Of a stretch of DNA of 31,719 bases, positions 8,396 to 16,049 are shown one piece after another (the first letter of the stretch is position 1; each line of letters starts with the position of its first letter). The DNA comes from a virus. A program made the position numbers and the translations under genes. The stretch is from IMG/VR virus record IMGVR_UViG_3300046733_000115, positions 1-31,719 of that record; one strand, given 5' to 3'. The notes under the pieces were generated by a model that searched no databases, was not told the origin of the DNA, and worked only from the letters and a program-made list of their open reading frames with translations.

Positions 8396-9333
8396 TGCAG
8401 GACAGAACATATAGCGATTTATTATTTCTTATACAATCTTTAGTTGGTGGGGGTAACCTAACGACAGAAGAACAGGGATCAATAGATAGTTTTATTAACC
8501 GCAGGGCGCATGAAGCATTTCAGACTAGCCAAACTTGGCCTCGGTTTTTAGTAGGTTCAGAAAAACGTAATATTATCTCATATGTTCTTTCAGGGGCAAC
8601 TGGAAATGTTTCTGGCGCTAATGGAAACTATAGATTTATAGGTCTTAACGATGGGGACATAGGAACAGCTGGAACTAAGGTTTACGAAGACTCAAATCCA
8701 GCCGCTCCTGTAAATTTAATATACAAAAATAGCAGTAATGCTTGGATAGTAACCTATGCTGCTGCGTTTTCAATAAATTCCGATGGAACAATAGATATTA
8801 CTGACGCTGGAGCAACTCAATTTACAGAAGCAGATTCTATAAAAAAAGACAGAGTTGAAGATGTAGAAACCTGGACACCTAGTCAAACGTCAGAAGCTTT
8901 ATTAGTTGCTGCCAAAAATCTTATTCCTTATGCGGAAACAAATAAAACTAATATTGGAGAGTTTTTAAAGGTTTATCGCAAAAAAGCATTTCTTAATGAC
9001 TCAACCCTAGAGTATGATTTCTTTGTAGATTTTGACGGTGCTAATATTCTTAATATTACAAATACAACTGATAGTGCAGCTTTTGTTACTTACAAGAAAG
9101 AACTACCTCAGTATACAATCACTAGCATAGATATACCCAGTGAATGGTTTTTCTTTATAGCTCACGGGGCTTATGCCGACTTCCTTCGCATGGAAGGAAA
9201 GGTTGAGCAGAGCATGGCCGAAGAAGGTGTAGCTCAAGGTTATCTAGCACAAGAGCTAGAAAAAGTAGACAATATGTCTAACAATAATGTTTTTAGAAGG
9301 TTCTCAACTCATGGGACTAGACAATCAAGGTAA
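8395..9333 (+). CDS. Probable head-tail adaptor / tail-tubular-like connector protein
   Basis: The protein has 312 residues. The N-terminus (TYSDLLFLIQSLVG, then SIDSFINRRAHEAFQTSQTWPRFLV) is helical with the arrangement seen in podovirus adaptor proteins that attach to the portal: a helix pair, then 'W' and a beta region. The C-terminus (EWFFFIAHGAYADFLRMEGKVEQSMAEEGVAQGYLAQEL, about residues 242-280) is a helical bundle of the type that packs against portal clips. Position after capsid genes and length agree. It could be the ring between portal and tail. Confidence is moderate because there is no diagnostic motif. Confidence 0.65.
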   Translation: MQDRTYSDLLFLIQSLVGGGNLTTEEQGSIDSFINRRAHEAFQTSQTWPRFLVGSEKRNIISYVLSGATGNVSGANGNYRFIGLNDGDIGTAGTKVYEDSNPAAPVNLIYKNSSNAWIVTYAAAFSINSDGTIDITDAGATQFTEADSIKKDRVEDVETWTPSQTSEALLVAAKNLIPYAETNKTNIGEFLKVYRKKAFLNDSTLEYDFFVDFDGANILNITNTTDSAAFVTYKKELPQYTITSIDIPSEWFFFIAHGAYADFLRMEGKVEQSMAEEGVAQGYLAQELEKVDNMSNNNVFRRFSTHGTRQSR

Positions 9334-9342
9334 AATATAATT

Positions 9343-9597
9343 ATGGCAAGTTCAAGAAATAACGCACTGGAGTTTAGCTCCGTAGGTTCTATAGTTATCA
9401 ATGCAGCCGACGGTGCAACCGCCGGTTCTTTTGGTGCTATTCAGTTTCTGAAGGATTCAACTCTTTCAGGTCTGACTGCTACTAATGTTACTAATTCTGC
9501 CGATCTCCTTACAACTCTAGGGGCAGGCACAATTATCTATGGTAACTTTACTAGCGTTACCATTAGCGGTGGCTTAGTGCAACTACACAAGGTCTAG
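9343..9597 (+). CDS. Small putative virion protein
   Basis: This 84-residue protein is rich in Ser, Thr, Ala and Gly, with alternating residues suggesting an all-beta fold (IVINAADGATAGSFGAIQFL, TIIYGNFTSVTISGGLVQLHK). There is no signal peptide. It sits 9 bases after the adaptor gene and 1 base before the LamG-like gene. The composition fits a small structural or decoration protein on the tail or head. The family is not recognised; function is inferred from context only. Confidence 0.7.
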   Translation: MASSRNNALEFSSVGSIVINAADGATAGSFGAIQFLKDSTLSGLTATNVTNSADLLTTLGAGTIIYGNFTSVTISGGLVQLHKV

Positions 9598-9598
9598 T

Positions 9599-10432
9599 AT
9601 GCACGTTAGCCTTGATTCAGCCCTGGGTCGCCAGCGTCGGCTGAACTCAGTGGGCGAAAGTGCCTTGCAGATTGCTCCTAGTGCTACGGCGGCATACAGC
9701 CTCCGTAGTCTCACTGGCGGTGATCCCAGGGTTGTGCGTGTGCGTCGGGACACAAGTGGTGGCGCGGGAGATGATGATGAGCAAGACTTTACTGTTTCTG
9801 GTATATCTTCTGGTGCTTTAGTTAACTTTGTTGGTTCAGGCAATGATGGCTATGTAGATACTTGGTATGACCAGTCAGGTAACGGCAGAGATGCAATACA
9901 ACCAACTGCTACAAGTCAACCTAAGATTGTTAACGATGGTTCTTTATTGGCTGATGGTCTGACATTTAATGGAAGTCAGTCATTCGCTATGCCTTCTAGT
10001 ATTATTTCTAATATAAATTCTGTTTCGTGTTTTCTTGTATGCAAAGGGAGAAGTGGATTTAATTACGCTACTGCATTGTCAATTTCTAACGCAACGAACA
10101 TAAAACTTTCCTTAGCAACCGATACATTTGGTTCATTTTACAATTCATACGGATCTTCGTTTACAAGCCTCGGTACTCCTGATGACGCAAAACATTTAAT
10201 TTCCCTAGTAGTGGGGGATTCAGGTGCTGAATCATTCAAAGATAGTACTTTAAAGGGAACACTTGCTACTGCATCTGGCTATACGGCGTCAGCGTTTATT
10301 GGAAGCGACCCAAATTTAGGGACTTTTTGGGCATCGCAGATTGATGAAGTAATTATCTATGACTCCAACCAAAGCGCAAATCGAGTAGCCCTTGAAACTA
10401 ACATTCAAACCGCATATCCAACCCTACCATAA
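9599..10432 (+). CDS. Virion protein with LamG / arabinofuranosidase-B-like domain
   Basis: The 277-residue protein has an N-terminal module (AYSLRSLTGGDPRVVRVRRDTS, residues 32-53, then DEQDFTVSG) leading into VDTWYDQSGNGRDAIQP (86-102). This is the characteristic sequence of phage proteins with a concanavalin-like (LamG or AbfB catalytic-like) beta-sandwich. The C-terminal motif IDEVIIYDSNQSANRV completes the sandwich. Such domains bind glycans and occur on fibres and capsid decorations. The first 180 bases are visibly more GC-rich than neighbouring DNA, a possible sign of recent acquisition. It probably binds host surface or environmental polysaccharide. No catalytic residues can be confirmed. 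Confidence 0.75.
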   Translation: MHVSLDSALGRQRRLNSVGESALQIAPSATAAYSLRSLTGGDPRVVRVRRDTSGGAGDDDEQDFTVSGISSGALVNFVGSGNDGYVDTWYDQSGNGRDAIQPTATSQPKIVNDGSLLADGLTFNGSQSFAMPSSIISNINSVSCFLVCKGRSGFNYATALSISNATNIKLSLATDTFGSFYNSYGSSFTSLGTPDDAKHLISLVVGDSGAESFKDSTLKGTLATASGYTASAFIGSDPNLGTFWASQIDEVIIYDSNQSANRVALETNIQTAYPTLP

Positions 10433-10677
10433 TGCTTTATTTAATATACGCAAGCAAAGAAGCCGCCATTGAACGAGCCGACGAAGAAGGCAAGGAAATT
10501 GGCTATAGCTATTGGATCAATGGAATAGGCACACGTTGGCTTACCTACCCTGCTGAAACTGCTGATCATATGTGGGCATTGGACGTAACTGACTACGATC
10601 TGGACGAGTCCGAGGAATCATCGACAGTTGACCACTACGTACCCCTATCCCTACCCGACAAACACACCCCTACCTGA
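10432..10677 (+). CDS. Small acidic hypothetical protein
   Basis: The 81-residue protein begins at an ATG overlapping the previous stop (TAATG). It has an N-terminal beta/alpha segment (LYLIYASKEAAIERADEEGKE), a Trp-rich middle (YSYWINGIGTRWLTYPAE...MWALDV) and an acidic tail (DYDLDESEESSTVDHY). No membrane segment is seen. It lies between a glycan-binding structural protein and the small membrane proteins. The function is unknown. Confidence 0.7.
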   Translation: MLYLIYASKEAAIERADEEGKEIGYSYWINGIGTRWLTYPAETADHMWALDVTDYDLDESEESSTVDHYVPLSLPDKHTPT

Positions 10678-10695
10678 CCCTGAGGACTAAACGCT

Positions 10696-10860
10696 ATGCA
10701 AGATATTATCTACAGATCAACAATCGGAACAGGAGGCTTTATAGCTACCATTGAGCTATCTCCCGTGAACGAACTGCTTGGTTTCTGCGTGGGTCTATCG
10801 ACCTTCATCTATATGGCTGCATCCGCCATCAAGGTAATCAAAGAACTACTAAAGAAATAA
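10696..10860 (+). CDS. Small one-span membrane protein (holin-cassette candidate)
   Basis: This 54-residue frame runs from ATG 10696 to TAA 10858-10860, and the TAA overlaps the next ATG. The central stretch LLGFCVGLSTFIYMAASAIKVI (residues 27-48) is a likely membrane helix, followed by a positively charged end (KELLKK). Together with the next two overlapping genes, it forms a set of three small membrane proteins in the late operon, the usual setting of holins and spanin-like lysis proteins. Which one is the holin cannot be told from sequence. Confidence 0.7.
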   Translation: MQDIIYRSTIGTGGFIATIELSPVNELLGFCVGLSTFIYMAASAIKVIKELLKK

Positions 10861-11258
10861 TGACACCAGAACTACTAGCAATGCTTGGAGGAGGGATCAG
10901 TGGCTTCGTAATGAAGCTCATTGGCACACAGATGGAGAGTCAGGCTCGCCAGTTCGAGCGTATGATTACGTCCCAGCAAGCGGCAGATGCCTCAGCAGAT
11001 GCAGCGGCTAAACGTAATGGTGGTGTGTTGGTTCGTAGGTTCCTAGTAGTATCCACCGTCTTTGCCATTGTAATAGCCCCATTCGTCTTTGCGTGGACTG
11101 ACGTAGGGGTAACCATAGGTAGAGAGACAAACGGCTTTCTAGGGCTATTCAAGAGCCTGCAATGGGACACTGTGCAGGGCTTTGTTATTTTACCAGAAAT
11201 TAGGCAAACTGCCCTAGCCATCGTAGGCTTCTACTTTGGTTCATCACAAATTAAATGA
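10860..11258 (+). CDS. Membrane protein, holin candidate
   Basis: The 132-residue protein has an N-terminal Gly-rich hydrophobic segment (LLAMLGGGISGFVMKLIG, residues 5-22), a charged helical linker (QMESQARQFERMITSQQAADAS), a strong membrane helix (VRRFLVVSTVFAIVIAPFVFAW, about 58-79) and a C-terminal hydrophobic segment (ALAIVGFYFGSS, about 118-129). Two to three membrane spans with a short basic end suit a phage holin. It overlaps both neighbouring small membrane-protein genes by 1 and 4 bases, so the three are probably translated together. The lysozyme that would need it lies far upstream at 4654. Confidence 0.7.
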   Translation: MTPELLAMLGGGISGFVMKLIGTQMESQARQFERMITSQQAADASADAAAKRNGGVLVRRFLVVSTVFAIVIAPFVFAWTDVGVTIGRETNGFLGLFKSLQWDTVQGFVILPEIRQTALAIVGFYFGSSQIK

Positions 11259-11410
11259 ATGAAGTTTTACAAATCATCGCATCTCTCTGGCCTATCGGTA
11301 TTGGCGTTATTACGCTCATCATCGTGCTAGCCAGAATGCACTACAACATCGAAGCTCTTACAGAGAAAGTAAAAGTCCTGTTCGATTTTCACAACAAAAG
11401 AAACAAATAA
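11255..11410 (+). CDS. Small one-span membrane protein
   Basis: The ATG at 11255 overlaps the previous TGA (ATGA). The product has 51 residues: a short N-terminus, a membrane helix (IASLWPIGIGVITLIIVLA, residues 8-26), then a soluble charged tail that is probably coiled (MHYNIEALTEKVKVLFDFHNKRNK). This resembles the layout of small phage membrane proteins with one N-terminal span and a cytoplasmic coiled coil. It is probably part of the lysis/membrane cassette; it could be a holin partner or an i-spanin-like protein. Confidence 0.7.
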   Translation: MNEVLQIIASLWPIGIGVITLIIVLARMHYNIEALTEKVKVLFDFHNKRNK

Positions 11411-11414
11411 TATT

Positions 11415-11519
11415 ATGCCACAAGGAAAAGGAACATACGGAAGTAAGGTAGGTCGTCCATCTAAAGCTGCTAAGGCTAAGGGAGTAAAGAAAAAAGCTAT
11501 AAAAAGGAAGGGTAAATAA
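11415..11519 (+). CDS. Tiny Lys-rich protein (34 aa)
   Basis: The frame from ATG 11415 to TAA 11517-11519 encodes 34 residues beginning MPQGKGTYGSKVGRPSKAAK and ending in alternating Lys/Arg. The MPQGKGTYG(S)K-VGRP start recalls very short proteins found in the late regions of other marine phages. About half the residues are Lys, Arg or Gly, so it may bind nucleic acid. It is the first of seven tiny basic genes packed into 1.24 kb. The function is unknown. Confidence 0.7.
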   Translation: MPQGKGTYGSKVGRPSKAAKAKGVKKKAIKRKGK

Positions 11520-11520
11520 T

Positions 11521-11793
11521 ATGTTCATGCCAGCAAATCCATCAGATCCAAATGCAGAATTTACTAGACGCAATAATACAGAATGGGTAAAACGAAAAAT
11601 TATCAAACAAGATGGCACTAAAGGGTATTGCTCAGATCATAGGCAAGAGACTGATCCATCTTGTTGGCAAAAAAAGAGTTCTCGGCCGATGGGTGAACGC
11701 AGATCATACAATCCTGGTCGTAGGTTTGCAGGAGGAGCACCTCGGGTGGGAAATATGCACCGACCACACAGCTTCACTATTGGGCGTTTTTAA
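11521..11793 (+). CDS. Small basic protein with a cysteine pair (90 aa)
   Basis: The protein starts one base after the previous stop. It has a charged N-terminus (EFTRRNNTEWVKRKIIKQDG), two cysteines (C37 and C48, 10 residues between) in GYCSDH...DPSCW, and an Arg/Gly/Pro-rich tail (GRRFAGGAPRVGNMHRPHS). Another frame is open at 11612-11833, but this frame fits the spacing with its neighbours and is preferred. A Cys/His cluster (C37, H40, C48) could bind metal; unproven. Confidence 0.65.
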   Translation: MFMPANPSDPNAEFTRRNNTEWVKRKIIKQDGTKGYCSDHRQETDPSCWQKKSSRPMGERRSYNPGRRFAGGAPRVGNMHRPHSFTIGRF

Positions 11794-11795
11794 CC

Positions 11796-11912
11796 ATGAA
11801 CAGAAAAATACTCAGCGTCGCAAGAAAACTTGAGCAAGCATCTAAGGCTCACGCTGGGCAAGCAAAAGTTCTACGCAAAATTGTAAAATCTAAAATGTCT
11901 AAAAAGAAATAA
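11796..11912 (+). CDS. Tiny Lys-rich helical protein (38 aa)
   Basis: The frame from ATG 11796 to TAA 11910-11912 encodes MNRKILSVARKLEQASKAHA and continues as a basic helix ending KSKMSKKK. It is 2 bases from the previous gene. The pattern is an amphipathic basic helix with Ala and Leu on one face. No cysteine is present, unlike most of its neighbours. It is a real-gene candidate by packing and composition only; the function is unknown. Confidence 0.6.
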   Translation: MNRKILSVARKLEQASKAHAGQAKVLRKIVKSKMSKKK

Positions 11913-11923
11913 AGATAATTAAT

Positions 11924-12013
11924 ATGTATACTAGAAAACCAATAAATAAAGGTAAATCAGGAAAAGGTTCCTGTGGAGAAAGAAAAGGTTGCGGCTGTAA
12001 AGACAAAGGATAA
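11924..12013 (+). CDS. Tiny Cys/Gly/Lys protein (29 aa)
   Basis: The frame from ATG 11924 to TAA 12011-12013 encodes 29 residues. The second half, SCGERKGCGCKDKG, carries three cysteines (C17, C23, C25) among Gly and Lys. This spacing could bind a metal or form a disulfide, but it is too short to classify. Its stop overlaps the next gene's ATG by one base (TAATG), which argues that it is translated as part of the cassette. Confidence 0.6.
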   Translation: MYTRKPINKGKSGKGSCGERKGCGCKDKG

Positions 12014-12183
12014 TGCCAAAGAAAGCAAAGAGTGGAGGTAAGATATGCCCGGAAGGTAAAGCCTGGGCTAGACGTACGTTTGACACGTATCCGTCCGCCT
12101 ATGCGAATATGGCTGCATCCAAGTATTGCAAGAATCCTAACTATGCAAAGAAATCCAAGGGTGGTAAACGTAAAAGAAAGTAA
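12013..12183 (+). CDS. Small basic conserved protein, ICPEGKAWA motif (56 aa)
   Basis: The frame from ATG 12013, sharing a base with the previous TAA, to TAA 12181-12183 encodes 56 residues. The core KICPEGKAWARRTFDTYPSA followed by NMAASKYCKNPNYAK reads as a conserved, folded mini-domain with two cysteines (C12, C39) and Lys-rich ends. I have an impression of similar short proteins in other marine phages but cannot cite one. A different frame is open at 12032-12235, but the overlapping start/stop joints on both sides favour this one. Possible nucleic-acid or metal binding. Confidence 0.75.
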   Translation: MPKKAKSGGKICPEGKAWARRTFDTYPSAYANMAASKYCKNPNYAKKSKGGKRKRK

Positions 12184-12425
12184 TGGCTCAGTTAGAACAA
12201 TGGAGAAAACAGAACTGGGTAAGGATTGGAACTGATGGATCTATCAAAGGACCTTGCGGAACGTCGAAGGATAAGAAAAACCCTGACCGTTGCCTCCCTA
12301 AAAGAAAGGCTCTCAGTCTTACGAAATCGGAGAGAGCAAGCACAGCTAGAAAAAAGAAAGCAGCAGGAGCCAAAGGAAAAACAGTCGTAGCAAATACACC
12401 CAGAGCAAAGGTAAGAACTAAATGA
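12183..12425 (+). CDS. Small basic protein, DUF5872-like (80 aa)
   Basis: The ATG at 12183 overlaps the previous TAA. The N-terminal LEQWRKQNWVRIGTDGSIKG (residues 4-23), then PCGTSKDKKNPDRCLPKRKA with C25 and C37, then LTKSERASTARKKK and a KGKTVVANTPRAK end, resemble the short 'WVRIG...CG...RCLP..KA..L(T/S)K.ER...ARKK' proteins I associate with DUF5872. The biochemical function of that family is not known to me. It overlaps the next gene by 4 bases. Confidence 0.8.
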   Translation: MAQLEQWRKQNWVRIGTDGSIKGPCGTSKDKKNPDRCLPKRKALSLTKSERASTARKKKAAGAKGKTVVANTPRAKVRTK

Positions 12426-12658
12426 GGAAGGAACACAAAAGTAAAAAGGGAGGACTCACGGCGGCTGGTCGTGCTCACTTCAAGCGCAAGACTGGTGCTA
12501 ACCTCAAGCCCCCTGTTACTGAATCTAATCCAAAAGGCAAGAAGCTAGCTAGAAAGAAATCATTTTGTGCCAGGATGTCTGGCGTTAAGGGTCCAATGAA
12601 GGACGAGAAGGGAAGACCAACACGCAAGGCACTTGCATTGAAGCGTTGGAAATGTTAA
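12422..12658 (+). CDS. Small basic protein, DUF6321-like (78 aa)
   Basis: The ATG at 12422 overlaps the previous TGA/TAA junction by 4 bases. GGLTAAGRAHFKRKTGANLK (residues 10-29), PPVTE, then KKSFCARMSGVKGPM (45-59) and a KALALKRWKC end are highly regular and resemble a widespread phage family (I believe DUF6321) of unknown function. There are two cysteines (C49 and the terminal C78). This is the last of the seven-gene cassette, 13 bases before the fibre gene. Confidence 0.8.
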   Translation: MRKEHKSKKGGLTAAGRAHFKRKTGANLKPPVTESNPKGKKLARKKSFCARMSGVKGPMKDEKGRPTRKALALKRWKC

Positions 12659-12671
12659 TTTATAAATAACT

Positions 12672-13940
12672 ATGGCTAGTACAACTGTAAACTTTAATTT
12701 AAAAACCGCTGGTTACGCTAACTACGCTAATCAGACGTTAACCTTTACCCTTCTTAGTGCGGGTGCTGAGGCATCCTCTGGAACTCAAGACTATGTTGTC
12801 TTACCTGGGACTGTAACAGCAACAAGTGATGCTAATGGTGACGGGAGTGTAAGTCTATTCAGGAATGGTAAATCTGGCATTGATAGTGTTTATGAGGTAG
12901 TTTTTCCAAATAGAGAACGAGCTAAATTTATTATACCTGCAGGAAGTTCTACGATAGAACTTGCTACACTTATAGTAGATAACGTGCCGAGTGGGTCTTC
13001 TACACAACAAAGTTCTGTTTATGATAAAGCTATTCAAAGAGCTAACCATACTGGAACGCAGACCATAAGCACTATATCTGATGCCGGAACAATAGCTTCC
13101 CAAAACTCTAATGCAGTTAACATTGATGGTGGGGCTATTGATGGAGCCGTGATTGGTGCTAACTCCGCAGCTGCTGGAACATTTGCTGCCCTAACATCTG
13201 CTGCCCTAACATCTACCTCAATAAGTGTATCAGATGGAGATATTACTAATGTTGGTGACATTAACTGTGACACAATTTCTTCTGATGATGCCTCAACTGG
13301 GCTAAATGTTGTTTTTGATGGAACTGACACTGGGGATAACAAAATTACTCTTACGGACAATCTTGCTAATGCTTTAGATATTACTGAGTCTACAAATAGT
13401 TATTTAAAGTTTACCACCACTAACAGCGGAGAAAAGGTAGTAATTAGCAAAGACTTAGACATATCTGGTACAACTACGGCTGCTGCTGTTACTGGAACTA
13501 CTATTACTGCTAGCACTAAGTTTGCGGGAGCCATTGATGGAACAGTTGGTGCTACTACCCCTGCTGCCGTTACAGGAACTAATGTATTAGCTACTACGAC
13601 GTTAGGCTATAAGGCTGGTAGTGGTGGAACTGTTACTCAAGGAACAAGCAAAACTACTGCCGTTACCCTTAATAAAATAAACGGTGAAATTGTAATGAAT
13701 GCCGAAGCGTTGGCGGATGATGCTACTGCTGCATTTACATTGACTAACAGCACAATAGCTGCAACAGATGTTGTTATTGTTAATGTTGCTAGTGGTGTTG
13801 CGGTAGCTGGATCATATCAAGTTACTGTAGGAGCCGTAGCTGCAGGTAGCTGTAGCATAAGTGTTTTAAATGTAAGCGGAGCTTCTAGGACCGACACTAT
13901 TAAACTTAACTTTGCAGTAATTAAAGCAGTCGCATCATAA
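12672..13940 (+). CDS. Tail fibre-like protein, Ala/Gly/Thr repeat-rich
   Basis: The protein has 422 residues. The N-terminal domain (1-110) is beta-rich (TTVNFNLKTAGYANYANQTL) and may attach to the virion. The motif ANHTGTQTISTISDAGTIAS (about 124-143) is a recurring phage fibre element. The rest is a Ser/Thr/Ala/Gly-rich shaft (ISVSDGDITNVGDINCDTIS, TTAAAVTGTTITAST) and a C-terminal domain (from about 345: NAEALADDATAAFTLTNSTI...) seen at the tip of trimeric fibres. A 15-bp tandem repeat codes for AALTS twice. It probably takes part in host recognition. The start has only an AT-rich leader. Confidence 0.8.
   Translation: MASTTVNFNLKTAGYANYANQTLTFTLLSAGAEASSGTQDYVVLPGTVTATSDANGDGSVSLFRNGKSGIDSVYEVVFPNRERAKFIIPAGSSTIELATLIVDNVPSGSSTQQSSVYDKAIQRANHTGTQTISTISDAGTIASQNSNAVNIDGGAIDGAVIGANSAAAGTFAALTSAALTSTSISVSDGDITNVGDINCDTISSDDASTGLNVVFDGTDTGDNKITLTDNLANALDITESTNSYLKFTTTNSGEKVVISKDLDISGTTTAAAVTGTTITASTKFAGAIDGTVGATTPAAVTGTNVLATTTLGYKAGSGGTVTQGTSKTTAVTLNKINGEIVMNAEALADDATAAFTLTNSTIAATDVVIVNVASGVAVAGSYQVTVGAVAAGSCSISVLNVSGASRTDTIKLNFAVIKAVAS
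13185..13214 (+). repeat. 15-bp perfect tandem repeat in the fibre gene
   Basis: GCTGCCCTAACATCT occurs twice in direct tandem, adding AALTS-AALTS to the fibre shaft. It keeps frame, so copy number can vary without breaking the gene and could change shaft length. Confidence 0.9.
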
Positions 13941-16048
13941 TGGCAGTATATCACAGAACTCAAAGGCTTCAAATCTACGGAAATAAACCCGAGGTTGAAC
14001 AACTATTTGGCAATCGTTACCGAATGACCGTTCGTTGCATAGCCAAGAATGATACTGAGGCTTGGTACGACAAAAACAAAGATCAGATATTTGCCAACTT
14101 TGGAACATTGTATGATGCTGAAATGTCTATTGACGGCATTCCTTCTCGCACCGGGGAGGCTTATAGCAATATGGCTCTAGTTAAGAACGAGGCATCTTAT
14201 ACGCAAACGGGGGAGTATGTTATTTTATTTACATATGAAACTCTTACAGACCAATTCGTACAAAACGTAGCCGACAAGGTAGACTTTGAGATTAATGGTT
14301 TAATGCGGATTACTAGATCGGTCGTAGCATTGAATGGATCAGAATATTCTAAAGAAGTTGGTACTGGTTCATCCATAACAAGCGTGGGTCATGGAGCATC
14401 AACAGACCAACCAGTAACTCTTTACTTGTCTCGCGCCCTAGAAACTTCCAAAAGAGATTACGAGGTTGGTTACGTAGAAGTAGTTGAAACCTGGCTTCAG
14501 GCAGGAATCCTTAACAGGGGAACTGTGGACATGGATGATGGTTCATTGCAACAACGGGTTACTAGTTACTTGGCAGTCGAGCCAACAGCTCTTGGCATTG
14601 TTACTAGAAGAGACACAGGATCATTTGAGGGTTTATCCACTTTTACCGTTACTGAAATTTTAGATTCAACTGGCTCTGCTTTATCATCAACTGAACCAAA
14701 TTTAGTAAAAACAACATCAAGCATTTCAAGTTTTTCTGTACCTGGCCTTGTTAGTCTAAGAGAAAACGCAAACACAGAATTTACTACGGAGACCGATGGC
14801 ACTATTCTGGGAAATAATTATATTAATTTTTCTTTTGATCTAAGGGGTCCAATTGACGTTTCTTGTCCTACTCAAACACTAGAGTATTTGCAAACCGAAA
14901 AAGAAATACAAAGTGCTGATTACAGGTTAGGTAGTGCAACTGGTCTGTGGAGTCCAGGAAGCTGGGCTAGTTCTAGAATTACCGGAATTGATAAAAAAAA
15001 TAAACCGTTCAGCGTATCAAAGGCATATAGAGGGTACAGAGCACCAGAAAATTTAATAAGGTTTGAGGAAGACCCTGTGACTGGAAGTAAATTTGCTTCA
15101 GGATTAGAGCGATATATCTCGTCTCCTCGATCATTAAGTAATGCTAGTTCAACTGGGAGGAGAATGACTGTTTTTATAGATGGTTATCAAATGGCTAATA
15201 AAATTCCACCAATCATTGAAATAGGGGGAGGTCCAGAAAACCCTGTAGGAAAAAAATATGTAACCAACATTACAATTCAACCAGATTTTAAAGATATAGA
15301 TGGAGTCGTATATTATAGGAAAACAGTAACGGTTAAAGATGTAAAGGGAGATGCTGTAGATGACGCTTCTAGTGGGGATTCGACGGACAATAAGCTAGCC
15401 AGTTATACCGCTGATGCCGTAACTGCAGTTAGCAATATTACTGGAGGAAGCACAACAGCCCGGACGTTAGAACTAGACGCAAGTTTATATTCTGAAGAAG
15501 ATGATTACTACCAAGGGGCATTGCTTGAAGTGTATGCTAGAGATTTAAATAGTACTAATGCCTTTAAAGATCTTCAAAGATTTATGGTTAGTGGCTATAA
15601 CCCAGAAAGCAATAAAATTTTGCTAGTTAACAATCTTAATGACAATCAGGCGGCAGGTCGTTACAGGTCAGGGACAGAATCTGATATTACTAACTATGAT
15701 TTTGCTAGAATAAGACTGTCTAGATACGACGTAAATGGAACTGTAGTACATAACAAGAGAGCGACCAGCAGCTACCGTAGCATTACAGTTACGGGAGAGT
15801 TTACGCCATTTAAACAACAGCGACTAGAATATGATGGATCAGTCCCCCCCCTCAACTACAATATTGATTATTCAGGATGGTCATTAAGAGTTGGTATCCA
15901 TGATTTTCCAATAATAGTTCTTGTCGCAGATAGGAGGACCAAGAGTAATATTTTTCGGATTGCTACCACCAGTCTTTCTCTCGCAATAAATGCGGGTGAT
16001 ACTTTTACATTAATACCGCCCGTAACATACACTTGGCCTACCCTTTAA
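13940..16048 (+). CDS. Large tail/structural protein of unknown family (702 aa)
   Basis: The ATG overlaps the fibre stop (TAATG). The first 130 residues (LQIYGNKPEVEQLFGNRYRM, AYSNMALVKNEASYTQTGEY, VILFTYETLTDQFVQ) look like a compact alpha/beta domain; the rest is mainly beta with Ser/Thr-rich linkers (ITGGSTTARTLELDASLYSEED) and a C-terminal beta domain. No enzymatic motif, signal peptide or membrane helix is seen. Position between fibre and internal proteins suits a tail hub, nozzle or fibre-attachment protein, but I cannot choose among these. Confidence 0.7.
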   Translation: MAVYHRTQRLQIYGNKPEVEQLFGNRYRMTVRCIAKNDTEAWYDKNKDQIFANFGTLYDAEMSIDGIPSRTGEAYSNMALVKNEASYTQTGEYVILFTYETLTDQFVQNVADKVDFEINGLMRITRSVVALNGSEYSKEVGTGSSITSVGHGASTDQPVTLYLSRALETSKRDYEVGYVEVVETWLQAGILNRGTVDMDDGSLQQRVTSYLAVEPTALGIVTRRDTGSFEGLSTFTVTEILDSTGSALSSTEPNLVKTTSSISSFSVPGLVSLRENANTEFTTETDGTILGNNYINFSFDLRGPIDVSCPTQTLEYLQTEKEIQSADYRLGSATGLWSPGSWASSRITGIDKKNKPFSVSKAYRGYRAPENLIRFEEDPVTGSKFASGLERYISSPRSLSNASSTGRRMTVFIDGYQMANKIPPIIEIGGGPENPVGKKYVTNITIQPDFKDIDGVVYYRKTVTVKDVKGDAVDDASSGDSTDNKLASYTADAVTAVSNITGGSTTARTLELDASLYSEEDDYYQGALLEVYARDLNSTNAFKDLQRFMVSGYNPESNKILLVNNLNDNQAAGRYRSGTESDITNYDFARIRLSRYDVNGTVVHNKRATSSYRSITVTGEFTPFKQQRLEYDGSVPPLNYNIDYSGWSLRVGIHDFPIIVLVADRRTKSNIFRIATTSLSLAINAGDTFTLIPPVTYTWPTL

Positions 16049-16049
16049 T

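Noticed and set aside
11612-11833. 73-codon frame overlapping the small basic gene cassette
   Set aside because: It overlaps two genes that have tight spacing and shows no coherent composition of its own.
12032-12235. 67-codon plus-strand frame
   Set aside because: It is a shadow of the 56-residue gene at 12013-12183, which has overlapping start/stop joints on both sides.
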